Assembly: GCA_019914995.1 (NCBI GenBank)
Contig: CM034144.1
Location: forward strand, 2,883,489 to 2,947,488
DNA length: 64,000 nt
From: Acanthochlamys bracteata
Taxonomy: Eukaryota > Streptophyta > Magnoliopsida > Pandanales > Velloziaceae
Reading direction: 5' to 3'
The position numbers were made by a program, and so were the translations under genes. The notes beneath the pieces are model-generated. The model did no database searches and was not told where the DNA came from. It was given only the letters and a program-made list of their open reading frames with translations. Numbering within the stretch: the first letter of the stretch is position 1; each line of letters opens with the position of its first letter. Positions 11,460-24,350 of the stretch are shown here, piece by piece.

Positions 11460-13530
11460 CAAACCGCCCTTGTATATAGCCTCAAGTTGTCATCCATCAA
11501 TTGTTAAAAATCTGAAAATATCTACCACCTTTTTTTTATTAAAAAAAAAAAATCCTACGAATACGGGGGAGTACCTCTGTAAATATGATGTCAGATATAA
11601 GACGATTGTTTTTTTCCTTTATGGATTCTTTTCATAATAGAGGCCTCAAAGCATTAAGTGATACTTCATCCCTATTAATACGACACACGAAAGACATAGT
11701 ATAATTTAAAATTTTCTAAAAAAATAAATTACTATGTCATATTTTTATTACTAGAGGCATGAGTTAAATATTTATAAGCCCCACGTAGTATAATTTGTCG
11801 TTCTCTACATTGGATTAAGTGAATCATTTTTTTGTGATTGTGAGCCATTTCTTGAGATCCCAAATGACATCTCCGAAAATGTCGAATTTGTGAAATTTTG
11901 TTAATCTTGTGATATACAAAAAGATTATTTGGCATAACTTCTTTTTTATCTTTACATCTACTAAGAACAAGGGTAAACCAATGAACTGCCCAGCAGTAAA
12001 CTAGCGCACTTTAGCAAGAACCAAATAAGAACAGATACTCCAAGTCCAGTACTACGAGCAGATCCAAATGCGTCGATATTTAGAATTAGCTGAAAGCATC
12101 AGGTGAATAACACACAACCGTTCAGCAGATAAAAGCGACTCTCGAAAGATTCAGAGATTATTTTGAAAACTTGAGTTTACTGATTACAGAGATTACGATG
12201 TCATTATTATTACTAACTATATAAGAATTGTGATGTCATATATTTATGGTCAGAAGCTAGCGGGTATCCAATGCTTACACTTTTCTTTTCTACATGTGAC
12301 TCCCATTAGAGTCCTAATACTCTCGAGCCACAAAATTGATACCCTATGACAAATCCTGATCAGGTTTAAGATCAGACACACCAGGAATCAAATCTGTCTA
12401 CAATCGCTGTCTACAATCAAACATAAAATCCTAACTAAATATTAGAAAATAAATATCTAGAGATACTTTCGAAATTTTGTTACATCTAACTACTATTAAA
12501 CAAGGAAAGAAATTTTAAATTAAATTGATTAGCTTGGAAACCTCTGTTAACCTCTAAACGGTAGCTTTGTCTCTGAGAATTCAGATATTAAACATTCAAT
12601 AAACTTTCCGTATGGGGGGGTATAGTAGTAATTCTAAGAAGCGATTTGAGGCATGCTTATTTTAGTGAAAATTGGTGAAAATCATCGAATTTTATCCACC
12701 ACATTTTAATTGAAGCTTTTTTCTGGCCTAATCCTGAGGACATGTTCTAATTTAGAGAAAATGAGTATGATGAAACTAATTTCAGTAAAACTTAGTTTAA
12801 TAAGTGAATTTGCTTGTTCTAAAGGAATTGAAATATGTTCTCATTTTAGTTTAATAATGCACTTAATAATTCTAATTTACGGTATAATGCAAGTATTTAG
12901 TAGAGCTCTCATAAACTAAAATGAGACCAAATTAGCTACAGAAAAGCTAACAACTTCCGGCTTTTAGTTTCTTTTTTCTTAAGCTTAAAACCACTAGAGA
13001 AAAGCCTTATGTTTATTTTTCAAAGACTTATAAGCTAAACCGAATCAAGAATCTTGAAATGCAGATATATTCAAGATCATGGGAGAGCCAAGATGTAATT
13101 TGTGTCATTAACACTATGAAACAAGTACAATCACAACCCAAAAACTATTGTAGTCGGACCTATACAGGACCAACCAGGTCTAATTGAAAATCGGTAATTC
13201 AACAGTCATTTTAGACCAAATCGCTTGCTTACTGAGTCGGCAGAGGAGAGATTTACGAGATCGTGATGAAAACTTACGGCGGGCTTGCAGTGTCAATCGA
13301 ACCGGACGGGGACTTATTTGATTGAACGAAACCCTACCAAATCTAAACCTTGTTGCAGCACAATACCTCTTTGTATGCTTGAAGAGTTCTCACTCTCCGG
13401 TCACCTCATTGACCGCCATGTTACTCACATGCGCATTCTTTCCCTCTCCGCTCTTGCTGCTGATTTCAACAAATCTCTTTGTCCATGAGAACACATCCTC
13501 ATGCTCCACCGTGAAGTTGTCGACTCTTTT
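11460..13530. other. Intergenic, no gene recognised
   Basis: Mostly AT-rich with no supported gene. From about 13260 the sequence becomes less AT-rich and looks coding-like on the plus strand up to the TRIM insertion at 13536, and this continues after 14048. No protein family could be recognised. It may be a broken gene in which the TRIM landed. Confidence 0.4.
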
Positions 13531-13535
13531 CTTCG

Positions 13536-13655
13536 TGTGACGAATTTAGAATTCTTCTCAAAATCAATTGGCAACGAGAAGAGTGAGCCCAAGTCTTTAT
13601 CAATATCATATCAGGATCATTGATAAGCAATGTGGGACTAAACCTTTCTTTAACA
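13536..13655 (-). repeat. TRIM 3' LTR
   Basis: The 120-bp terminal repeat on the left side of the TRIM, directly repeated at 13928-14047. Confidence 0.87.
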
Positions 13656-13927
13656 CCTGCCCTTCAGCGAAGCGTTTTTTTTTTTTTTTTAATGTAAATT
13701 GAACTGATGCGGGCTACTGCCCTGTAATGGATTGGATGAAGCGGGTGACCTGCCCTGAAATGAAATGAGTTATTTGCCCTACAATATAACGGATAACTGT
13801 CCTTTGAATGAAACGGGCTATCTGCTCTGAAATGAAGCGGACCATAAAGGCCCTGAATAAATATAGATAATAAAGTTAGATTTAATCCATATTTTGGGCC
13901 GATCTCGTCCAACCTGCTCTGATATCA

Positions 13928-14047
13928 TGTGACGAATTTAGAATTTTTCTCAAAACCAATTGGCAACGAAAAGAGTGAGCCCAAATTTTTATGAATATTA
14001 TATCAGGATCATTGATAAACAATGTGGGACTAAACCTTTCTTTAACA
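13928..14047 (-). repeat. TRIM 5' LTR
   Basis: The 120-bp terminal repeat adjacent to the tRNA-Met-type primer-binding site at 13913-13927. Confidence 0.87.
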
Positions 14048-14052
14048 CTTCA

Positions 14053-16819
14053 TTCTCGTTCTCAAAGTCTCATATTGCCCTCGCCAACCTTATACGCTCC
14101 ACTATTTTTCTTCTTCTTCTTCATCTTCCAAAAATAGTACCAAGATGCTTGAAGTTTATGTAGTTGTAGGTGTAGACAGGGCAAACAGCCGTGTAGCAAA
14201 ATCCAACAATGCCGGTGACTTCTCATTTGCGATCAATGAATCCAGTTACCGGATTCAAAGATGGAGAAGTACACCAGCCTCACTTGTAGGTATGTAAGCA
14301 CTGATATCTTGCCAGATTTCTACGGCTGAGTTTTTCCAAATGCAATCACGTTATTATCGGCAGCACCGTTATTTCTAAATCAAATATCATGGCTCGCCGG
14401 TGTGCTCATGACTTCAACAAAATTGACTCAGTGGATCGCTCCGATGACCCATCGATTAAATTGATGAACCGGTGATCCGGCAATCTATCTAAATTGATAC
14501 TCGGATCAGTTCACACGACAATGCTGAAAACTGCATTTTACTTCACTATGATGCTTTAGATAAAGAGTCTGCTTTTCATTGAGAAAATAGAAAGTAATGG
14601 GGTCACAAGTATCAATACCAAAGTGAAAAAGTATAAAGTAAAAGTTGCAAAAGATCATTGCTCAGCGTCCTTTAACAACCAACAACTTTATCTCACATCC
14701 GAATCCAGAGAAGAAGTAAGAAAGAAGGTAATAGCTCATCATAGGGTTCCGTTTCAAAGCTGATTAATGATGGTTCTCTTTATTGAATCGAGCTTGTTTC
14801 TTTCGTTAATTAGTCAAGGAATTACGTTAAATGGCAAAGTGTAGTGCAGGAAGTAGAACGAACTTCTTAAGACTAGCGGTTCCGCTGGAATAATTCCTTC
14901 ATGGATTTTGATATGAATAGTTAGTAATGTCTTGAATCCTCCTATTCTTTTGTGTTAGGAAGAGCTGATATATGAGTACGAGTTCAAACCCCAAAAATAC
15001 AATCAAAGATTGAACCCCTGGACAAGGTGGTTAGCTGATTATACCTATAACTTTAAGCCCAGATGTTGGGCAATCTTTTGAAGTGCAAGGCCCTTTCGTT
15101 TTTCGTCATCATCTCTTAATTCGATGAGAACTAAACCATTCATCAGTAGCCGTAACGGCATCATCGAAAGTTGTCTTAAAAACTAGCCCATTGAAATTTT
15201 CGTAGACATGATAAGAGTCATAGCCCAACTACTTGCATTTGAACGTAACAAGTAAATCCCAAATTTGTATAAAATGAGTGCCATATTAACTGCTCAAAGC
15301 CTCTTAGCTGTGAGATTTGAATATTAGGGAGTACTATCACTGAGATATGCAACAAATGAGCGTCCTACATTTCAAAATAGCTTGCCTGTATGTAGTTAGT
15401 GACAGCTGGAAAACTTTTATAGGCACAACTATGGTTTTTGATGTATAAGCCAGTGTAACCAATTTATGAAGGAGAAAGAGAAGTAGATGGAACCATTTAT
15501 TAATAGTTAGCAACTTAGTTGGGTAGTCTTTCTCCTCAAGCGGAGCAATCATTATTATCCGCTACACCACCAATGTGGAGACATATATGAGCTCAATTAC
15601 ATTATTCCAGACAATATGATGTTTTCTGAAACATTTATCTTTTGGCAAAGCATTTCATTTCATCTCACCATTTTATTTCAACTTTTCATTTTCAATAAAT
15701 CTTCTACAATATCTTTTAAAATTTTAAATTTGAAAACACAGATGAAATTTACATCATTCATATATATTATATATATATATATATAATATTTTTAGGTAAA
15801 ATATAAGCTCGTTTATTAAAATCTCAAAAAATAATTTCTTTTAGAAAACTTTATTATGTTAAGCATTTCCAAACGTTCCCTAACACATCCAAATAAGTTT
15901 AAAAGCAAACGAGAAAGCAAAAGAAGGAAGCAAAAACAATTTGATGAAATCCAATTTGTTTCCTATATGAGAAAATGTCTAAGTATGGTCTCCAGCATCG
16001 TTCGTCTCCTCCGGTCCTTCGCTGTAGCAACAAAAGCATCAAATGATACCTACACCTTTGTGATAATTCTACTTTACTTTGATAAAACAAAGCATGCATT
16101 TGATTATTGCTAGCTTGTAGTCTGTTCTTGTGGCGCATTGAGTGGCTGGCTAGGAAGAGTATTCATATAAAGCAAGAACAAACAAGAAAGTTTGCTTCAA
16201 GAAAATGCATTCAGTCTGACACACCCCCAGTTACTTTTCCGTTTGGATGAGCCATTATGCTTTTAACAGAGGGAAAACTAATAGATAAAAACATGAACTA
16301 CTCCAATGTACTTGCTTAGCCTACGATTTCTAATGACTCGCTTGAGCCCATTGGATTCAACAAATGGCATTCACTTATAAAATGATAGAGACAGGTATTT
16401 GTAGTAACCACTTTTAGTAACGGCATCTTGTTAACAACACCTACAGAGACACAGGACTGAACATCAGGAGCCAAAAGAAACCAAAAAGAAGAAGAAATAA
16501 AAGAAAATTATAATCTCTCTCAGATAACCATCGTATAATGCTTGCCTTCTCTGAACTGCCAAGATAAGAAAAAAGTGCCTTTAAAATTTAGCAATCATTT
16601 ATCAACCTAAAAAAGCACTATAGTCGTGCTTTTCCATCATTCGCTTCCGAAATGACCACCTCTTGATTTTGTTCTGTGTTCGTGTTCATTCAGTTCATAC
16701 ATATAAACAAGATCTTCATAGCAAATGAATATATATATAGACACAAACATATGAACTGCAAGCCAACACTACAGCTGCATTCTGTTTTCCAAGTACTACC
16801 AACACTTATAAGCAGTTAC
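14053..16819. other. Intergenic with weak coding-like traces
   Basis: No supported gene. At about 15090-15215 the minus strand has a roughly 38-codon open stretch with protein-like composition (SYHVYENFNGLVFKTTFDD), followed in another frame by DDDEKRKGLALQKIAQHLG. This may be a decayed exon of a family I do not recognise. Elsewhere there are AT repeats near 15760-15790 and no other structure. Confidence 0.4.
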
Positions 16820-16822
16820 TTA

Positions 16823-17069
16823 GAGCGCATTTTCAATCACACAAAAATAAGTGAGATTTGTAAAAAAATATCTCATTAAAAAATAAAGTACAATAACAAC
16901 AAAATTCAAAATCATAATTAAAATATATAAAAGTAATTTTTTTAAAAAAAATAGTTAAAATAAAATCCGATTTGAAAATGAAGTGATGCTCAAATTAATA
17001 ATTGAAACATTAGGGTTAAACTGAAAATCTTAAAAAATGAAGTGGATTGGTAGTAATTAGAACATGCCC
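16823..17069. mobile_element. Tourist-like MITE (TTA target), family B copy 1
   Basis: The termini are GAGCGCATTTTCAATCAC and, inverted, GGGCATGTTCTAATTAC. TTA flanks both sides (16820-16822 and 17070-17072). The interior is AT-rich and non-coding. A 3-bp TTA/TAA target-site duplication with such ends is typical of PIF/Harbinger (Tourist) MITEs. A sister copy lies at 34967-35164. Confidence 0.75.
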
Positions 17070-17574
17070 TTATATCTTAATCATATACTCTCTTTGAAGT
17101 TCTGGTGGCAACGTCGCCTTACCTTTTTGTGTTCAAGACGAGCTCATACCCTCTAGATGCCCAAGCCTCGGCACAGCTTTAGGTCCGGAGACAAATCAGA
17201 CCTGTCCTAATTCTTTTTCGAGTACGGTTCAGTTGTCATCCAACCAGCAGTCATCCACCGACCCATAACTCCATTCCCAAAAAGACTTCAATCTTGGTAC
17301 GGTATGAAAATGGGACAGCATGAAAATCACAAATGAAAACGCAATCTTGCCGAATCCAACAGCTCTAAATTCCAAGCGTTAAAACAAGTATCTCAAGCAA
17401 CAGAAGTGTATATCTCTAACCATAAAATATCCACTGGTTTAAACATTCAAAGCAACAACTCCAGAACTAATTAGCTACCTATAGCTCATTCCGAAACCAA
17501 AATCAAGTCATAAACAGCAATTATCCAGACAAATCTCTAATGCTGTTGCCCTAAAAAAGCTACCCAACAACACC

Positions 17575-18972
17575 TCAGGAAACAATCCCATCATTCAAAG
17601 ACAACTGAGCCAACTGATCAGTTGGAGTAGCCTGCTGCTGCTGTTGAACAGTTCTCAAGACCTCCATGGCCTCCGCCACCTTGGCTTTCAGAGCCTCTGG
17701 AGACTCCAGCAGGTGAAGGACTTCAGTCTGATCCATCTCCAACAACATACCCGTCACTTTGGCTGCGTAATCAGGTTCAAGCTGCTCGACAAGTGGATAG
17801 AGACTCTCCCCAAGCATCTAAAAGAGTTAAAGAACAAGTCAACAGACTAACCTACCCATCAAGGAAGAAGTTGTACACAGTATTAGGTAAAATACTTACT
17901 GTTCTCTGTTGGTCCGGGGGTGCATTTGCAAGAGCTGACGCTAAAGCTCCAATAGGAATAGGCTGGGACATTCCAGTGTCTCTAATAGGCATACCTCCCA
18001 TATCATAAGACATGGTCATCATGCCACCAGGAACAGCAGCCATTGGAACATCAGGAATGTTACGACCAGGAGGGTAGCGGTAGACACGTCCCCTGGGAAG
18101 CATCTAAAGACAACAAAGAGGACCAAGTTAAATGTGGCTTCCCCTGTCATGTAACCCAAAAAAAGGTACTATATATCGGGATTGTTTTAGCCGTGTCAAT
18201 ATTACTGGTTTACATAGTTGGAAAGAATTTATACTTGAAAATGTTAATGATACTTCATTCAGCGATGTATTGCCACACCAATATAATGTATTTCAAGGAC
18301 GACTCGGCCCTTATGAATATCACTACTCTAGAACTAATCAACAAATAGCTAACACGTAAAATAACAGGTGCATCCATCCATATAGTGATATACAACATAA
18401 AGTACTTCGATCAATAATTATCATCTACTGTATATCCCAAAATACTACAATGCAACAAAACAATGCAGAACCGACAAACTGAAAGCAACCTGAAGGCCAA
18501 GCAAATGACAACGCAGTTACAAGATACAGGATTCACAGCAAAAAAAGCAACACTTGAATAACAGTTCTTTCCCTCGTGAGACAAGCCAGAGATGATATAT
18601 AAAAGATAATATACAAAAAAGACAAGCACAAACCCCAATTTCAAGAGCAAAACTTATGTCCCAATACTAGCACGAAAATTTTATGCATAGTAGAAAGAGA
18701 CGTGCAAACCTGCTGCTGAATTAGTGGCATAGGCTGCTGGCTTTGCTGTACAGGACCAGCTCCTGGGCGTCTACCACTAGGACGTTGTGGTTGCTGGCCC
18801 TGTTGTACTATCGGAACAAAGAAATTTGGCATAGGACCACCGGGCCTCATTCCAGGAACTAACTGTTGCTGGTAACCAAAACCAGGCTGCAAAAGGAGCT
18901 TGTTTCTTCACCAAACTATACATTTTAATACTATAGCCATGTAAAAGTTTCTAACATCAGAGTACCATAGCC

Positions 18973-19013
<41 letters not shown>

Positions 19014-22000
19014 GGGGAGGGACCACTACATGATGAGATGACAGAAAAGAACATTCCCTTCTATGTTATTATTTCGAAAAAGATACTTTTGTTATATAGA
19101 ACGTCTGTTGTGTTGTTTTTCTCACATACACACTCAATAAAATTTTTATCTATCAAATGTTTTGTTTGCAAGCTAAGCCATAAAACTAGTCGCTTATTAG
19201 CTGATAGGACTTTATCTTAGCAGTAAAAATGCAATAACTCTAGCCTTTGTAAACCATAATTGAAGATGAAGATGAAGAACAAATAAATTAATGAGTACCT
19301 GTGGAGGAAGAAGAGTTGGTGGAGGCTGACCATAAAAGAGTTGCTGCCCCATACCAGCTGCACCAGGAGGATACATAGGAACACGAGGAGCAACCACAGA
19401 AGGCATAGCTACTGGTCGCATTTGAGTGAACTGAGCCTGAAAGTATGACATTCAGGCAGCCAAAAGAGTTGGAACAAATAAATACCATCACATTTTGACT
19501 TACCATGACGAAGTATAAAGGAAGAGTAAGCCTATCACAGGAAACATAAGCTCAAGCAAAAAAAAAAAAAAAAGAATCAATCAACCAGCCAGAACTCTTT
19601 AGATCATGCAAATTAGGCATGCCAAATCTATTAATTCAACTGAAACTCACTTTAACAATAAACATTCCAGGTCAGCAAACAATAACTAATTATTCCATGC
19701 CCTCCACATGTATGGCATACAAAAATATAGTGCAGATACAGGCATCAAAAGTACCAGCAGCGAACAAAGAGTGATATGCGATTTTCTCTGAAAGAAAATA
19801 AAGCATTGGAACATGTTAATTTGTTTTTAACTTTTTTCCTTTTAACATGAGGAAACCATTTTACCCCAATAAGAAAGCATTTGTATGACTAATAAGGAGC
19901 ATATAACTTCAAATATCAGTACAGCAAAAGTAAAATAGTAAGTAACTGAACCTCACAGAAAGTTGGCTGCACAAGGCAGCAACCACATTCAAGGTCAGAA
20001 ACGAAGATAATACAAAACAAAGATGAAACGTATAGCAACATAAGATCATTGAGCGGTTATTCCTACAAATATAACACTCTAACTATACCAATAGAACATT
20101 TTCCAGTCAATGTGTATATATATGACCCATGCTATCTAGAAAATACCTGCAACCTGGCTCTTCTGTCTTCCTTGCGTTGTGCAAGAGCAACATAGAGGGG
20201 TTTGCCATTAATCATTTTACCATTCATCTCCGAAAGCTGATAAAGAGAACACCGACGAACAAGTCAGCTCACAATAAAATCTAAATAAGGGGAAAACAGC
20301 AAATTTACTCACTGCTCTTGCAGCCTCCTCAGGAGTTGAAAATGCAACAAACCCAGATCCCCTACTTATACCGTTTGGATCGCGCATAACCTACGAAAAT
20401 AAAATGTCAACACAAGCAACAAGCAACAACGATAGCAAGCATGAATTTAACAAAAACCCATACCTTGCAAGATGTAATCTGCCCAAAGTCTTTGAACAGC
20501 TCCCTAAGTTTCTCATCTCCAATACTGTCATCTAGATTCTTCAAATACAAATTCAGACCTTGGTACTTGTCCACTGCTTCTTTGCTGTGATCAAATCTCT
20601 CCTTGAGTTCCATCTCTCTTTCCGATTTTTTCTGAGCCTTCCCAACATACCATTCCTTGTCATCGAATTCCTTTCCATTAAGTTCCTGAACTGCGTGAGC
20701 AGCATCATCAGGATTTTCAAAATTAACAAACCCAAAACACTTGGATTTGCCATCTGGATCCCTCATTACTACAGCACTAGTTATTGTTCCGAATTTTCCA
20801 AAAATGTTCTTAAGATCATCATCAGATGTAGAATCTGAAAGGTTTTTAACATACACATTATTAAACCTTGTCTTATCGGAGGCATTCTCCCTCTCCTGCC
20901 TACGAAGAAAGGGTCCCACATAGACCTTCTTATCATTCAGAAGCATGCCATTCAGTTGATTAATAGCATTCTGTGCTGACTCCTCATTCTCATATTGAAC
21001 AAAACCATATCCTTTAGATTGACCAGATGGATCAGTGGCTACTTTGCAGGAAAGAACGCTACCAAAGGCTGAAAATGTATCATGAAGAGCTTTGTTGTCT
21101 ATTGATTTGTCCAGATTCTGACAAATAGAAACAGAAATATACATCAAGAACAAACAAAAAAATTCAACAAAAAGATTACAAAGCATAGTGAAAACGATTT
21201 TTACAACATAAAACAAGACAAGGACCATCAAAGTACCTTAATAAATATGTTAGCTGCTCCACTTTTACGAGAACTGGGGTCACGATTTGAATACATTATT
21301 CGAATAGGCTTATTGTTGAGGGGAGTGAAGTTCAGCTCATCCAAAGCTCTAGCAGCTGATTATCAAGAAATACTTTAATCAGAGAACACCCAAAAAATTA
21401 ACAACGAAAATCTTATTCAGAGTTGGCCAAAGTTCTATCTGCAGATAGCAATTCGCTTGTTATCTGCACTTTTCTTTCAAACTTCTAAAACAAATAATCA
21501 GCATGCATCAACACAATAAAGATGCAAGATTATACATAAGACATCTCATTTTATACCACCCACATTCCTAAATCCATGACCACAAGCTAAGCCTAAAGAA
21601 CCAAATTCCAAAACCAAGAACAATGCCAGTTAAATAATTTCTCCAATCATTATCGCACATCACAAGGAAGGCCCGCTTCTAATATTATTAAATCAATCAA
21701 TTCTCTAATCACACGCAAGCAAATCCTGCCACTTAGCTCGTATTATTCTACTTCCTAACTTGTAGGTTACTAGATCCCAAAATATGCCTCATTCAATTAT
21801 GCAAAGTGTAAACTGCTACTGGAACTAATCATCAACCTTTCAACATGTTAATGTTTTGTTACTTGCAAATTCAAATTACATAGTGAAACATCAACCATAT
21901 GCACCCAATCAACAATTAAGCAAAAGCATGTCGATTAATTTTAATTTTAACATTTTTCATGGTATGTCGATAACATTACACTTTCAATCACAAACATCAC

Positions 22001-22401
22001 TGAAATTATGTCATACCACTAATGCCATAGAGCAAAAGGTAATAAAATACAGGAATACACTATATGGAAAACTAGGTGCGCTACTTTCTTGCACAGTAGA
22101 ACTGCTCAGAGATACGGCCCATTTAGACAACAACCTCAATTATCTAATCAAATCAAATATGTGACCATTAAAATGATTCTGTACACAGCAAGATGAGAAA
22201 TTAATGTCATGTAAACTATGTGCATTTTATTGAACCAAATGGGATAAAAAGGGAAAGACTCACTAAATGTTATGCATTAGCCACTGGTAATCAACATAAT
22301 AACCACATAAAGAAATAAGTAGTAATTGGTCATAAATTAGATTCTGACTAAATTTAGACTTAAACTCTTTTAGTTCTACAATTATAAAAAAAATCATACA
22401 G

Positions 22402-22433
<32 letters not shown>

Positions 22434-24057
22434 CAGGAGATCAACTCGATAACATTTCTCCATAAAAGTTACTCTTTACTAAATACCATAAAAGTAGCAA
22501 TAGCATGTCAGCCATGAGCAGAATAATCATCTACAATATCTCCCCGGATCTTATTCTAGGTAAAGTTTCAAAAACAACCAAAGATAACATCCTACATTTA
22601 TACATAGAATTATTTCTAAGAACCTCTACATGATGCCACATCAAAAATCATGCAAGTCCATTGTGCATCACAAAAAATGTTCTATGTTAAAATCTAAAAC
22701 ATCTACATTGAGAGGAATATAGTGAAAATTGTGATTAATAAATTGTTAAACAATCAACAAAATCTATGCACAAGAAAGAAGTGAGAATATGAAGCAGGAC
22801 ATGGTTTTAGTCCCCTCAATGTCAAAGTTTTTTATGAAAAGTAATCTAAGTTGCTCTTCAGGAGACATTTTTTCTATCGAAACAAAATTAATTATTAGTG
22901 GAATTCTGAGTCTGTACTTTTTATTAGTAAAGCAGAGATAATCAACCCTCAACTTCGCCATTGGAGTATGAATGACCCAGCAACCCCAACCATTGGTTCT
23001 TGGACAAACATGACATCTCAAACTGGTACTTAGAACTACCCATGAAATGCTCACATAATTTAGGCATAACGTACCATATATAAAATAAGCTACTCTCATT
23101 ACTGTAACTGCTGAAATCAGGTTAGATTAATCATCAAAATCAGACACATTACCTCTGGTGCACCATCTAACAACAATAATCAGTTATCTAACAACAATCA
23201 CCAATGCGCTAGCTTAACAACAGCATCCATAACGTCCTTAATGATAACAGCAATAGCACTCAACTTGTAGGCCGTAAGAACACTACAAACAATAACAGTT
23301 TCTTTCTAATGACACTTCAACAGTCTGCCCAAATTTATCTTCAATAAAAAATAACATTAAGCCCCAACTACCCAATTCCCAAAACCAAATATATATCCAA
23401 ACCATAAATTTCGCAAAAATCATACATATAAGAAAGTGTGATACGGTTCCAAAAGCATCAGATTTAGACAAATAGGCAATTATTTCAATAGAAATTACTC
23501 TTATGGACCCATCGCCCGAAAAGAGCAATCAGAAATGAGCCATCCAAACGAACACCAGCATTTACATAAAGCTTCTAATGCAACAACTCAACATTCAGAT
23601 TTGAGCATTTCCATATGATCTAAGACCAATTGATAAGTAACACTCCAAATTTATCTTTTTCCCAAAATATACACAGAATGCAACGAATATGATTTTATAA
23701 AAAACGAACAAGCAGTCCAAAAACAGAAAGCAGCACAGCAATTCAAGGAAAGCACAAAAGGATCAAAATTTGTGATTAATGGAAGGATAATTTACCATCA
23801 ATGGGGCTGGTATAGTTGACATAAGCGTAGCCAAGCGACCGCCGTGAATTGACATCACGGCAAACGCGAACGGAGACAACCTGCCCGATAGAGCTAAACA
23901 AATCGAATAATTGCGAGTCCGTGACGCTCTGCTCCAGATCGCCAACATACAATGAAGTCGAAGCGAACGGCTGAACGCCAACGCCCTGCTGCTGCACCTG
24001 TTGCTGCGCCATCACCTGCACCTGCTGCCCTACACCCTGCTGTTGTTGCTGCGCCAT
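17575..24057 (-). CDS. PABP: Polyadenylate-binding protein (cytoplasmic PABP)
   Basis: Binds mRNA poly(A) tails in the cytoplasm and links them to translation initiation and mRNA turnover. Nine minus-strand exons with GT-AG borders and matching phases: 23796-24057, 21237-21355, 20464-21117, 20313-20390, 20147-20236, 19299-19436, 18710-18886, 17900-18103, 17575-17817; 654 residues, normal for the family. The start at 24057 (MAQQQQQG) fits plant PABPs better than an in-frame ATG 8 codons upstream (MGFFGREV). Four RRMs lie at about 34-112, 124-200, 213-290 and 315-392, with RNP1 motifs [27 protein letters not shown] and [10 protein letters not shown] Pro/Gln/Met-rich linker follows, then the MLLE (PABC) domain, about 560-635, with [19 protein letters not shown], which binds PAM2 peptides. 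Residue 254 in RRM3 RNP1 is Cys where Gly is usual. The N-terminus is Gln-rich. No break was seen, and the class is closest to PAB2/PAB4/PAB8. Confidence 0.96.
18975..19011. repeat. GA microsatellite in PABP intron
   Basis: An uninterrupted GA run in the intron between exons 6 and 7, likely length-polymorphic. Confidence 0.95.
21356..23795 (-). other. PABP intron 1, long
   Basis: A 2.4-kb intron splits RRM1 between GAT and the AARAL block. It contains a poly(A) run on the plus strand at 22402-22432 and no recognisable nested gene. Confidence 0.85.
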
Positions 24058-24350
24058 TACCTCTCTCCCAAAAAATCCCAAATAAACCTAATAACTCGAA
24101 ATAGTACTGGACTGTTCAATTTTTTTGGGAATTTTTTTCAGTTTGGGATACAATATCGACCGATCTATCGATAGTGGAAGAAAGTAATCGAATATTTTTT
24201 CTGATTTTCTGAAATAAGGGTAAAATTTTTGGGTATTTTTGATTGTGGGGCAGCCGACCAAGGAAAGAGCTGCACAGCGGCCGGAGAAACGTAAAGAGAA
24301 CAAGTTCTAGGTATTTGTAGTCAGCGGCTAACAAAATAACCCTAGATTGG
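24058..24350 (-). promoter_or_regulatory. PABP leader and proximal promoter
   Basis: The minus strand upstream of the ATG has two A-rich tracts within 24116-24141 (GAAAAAAATTCCCAAAAAAA). A-rich 5' leaders allow PABP to repress its own translation in other eukaryotes; that role here is inference. A telo-box-like AACCCTAG lies at 24338-24345. Telo-boxes are common upstream of plant translation-machinery genes. No clear TATA box was seen. Confidence 0.45.

Larger units (their letters stand above)
13536..14047 (-). mobile_element. TRIM (miniature LTR retrotransposon), structurally whole
   Basis: Two 120-bp direct repeats, 13536-13655 and 13928-14047, differ at about 8 positions. Read on the minus strand each begins TGTTAAAG and ends GTCACA, so the ends are TG...CA. 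Immediately inside the 5' LTR, at 13913-13927, the minus strand reads TGATATCAGAGCAGG, a near match to the initiator-Met tRNA primer-binding site TGGTATCAGAGC. A purine-rich stretch precedes the 3' LTR. Flanks CTTCG (13531-13535) and CTTCA (14048-14052) form a 4/5 target-site duplication. The 272-bp interior holds tandem GGGCTA/CTGCCCT-like units and no gene. The LTR divergence suggests a fairly old insertion. Confidence 0.87.

Noticed and set aside
23763-23981. Alternative minus-strand ORF in the PABP first exon
   Set aside because: Out-of-frame shadow of RRM1.
24058-24081. In-frame ATG 8 codons upstream of the chosen PABP start
   Set aside because: MGFFGREV is not seen in PABPs. Plant family members start with MAQ, so the internal ATG was chosen; the upstream one remains possible.
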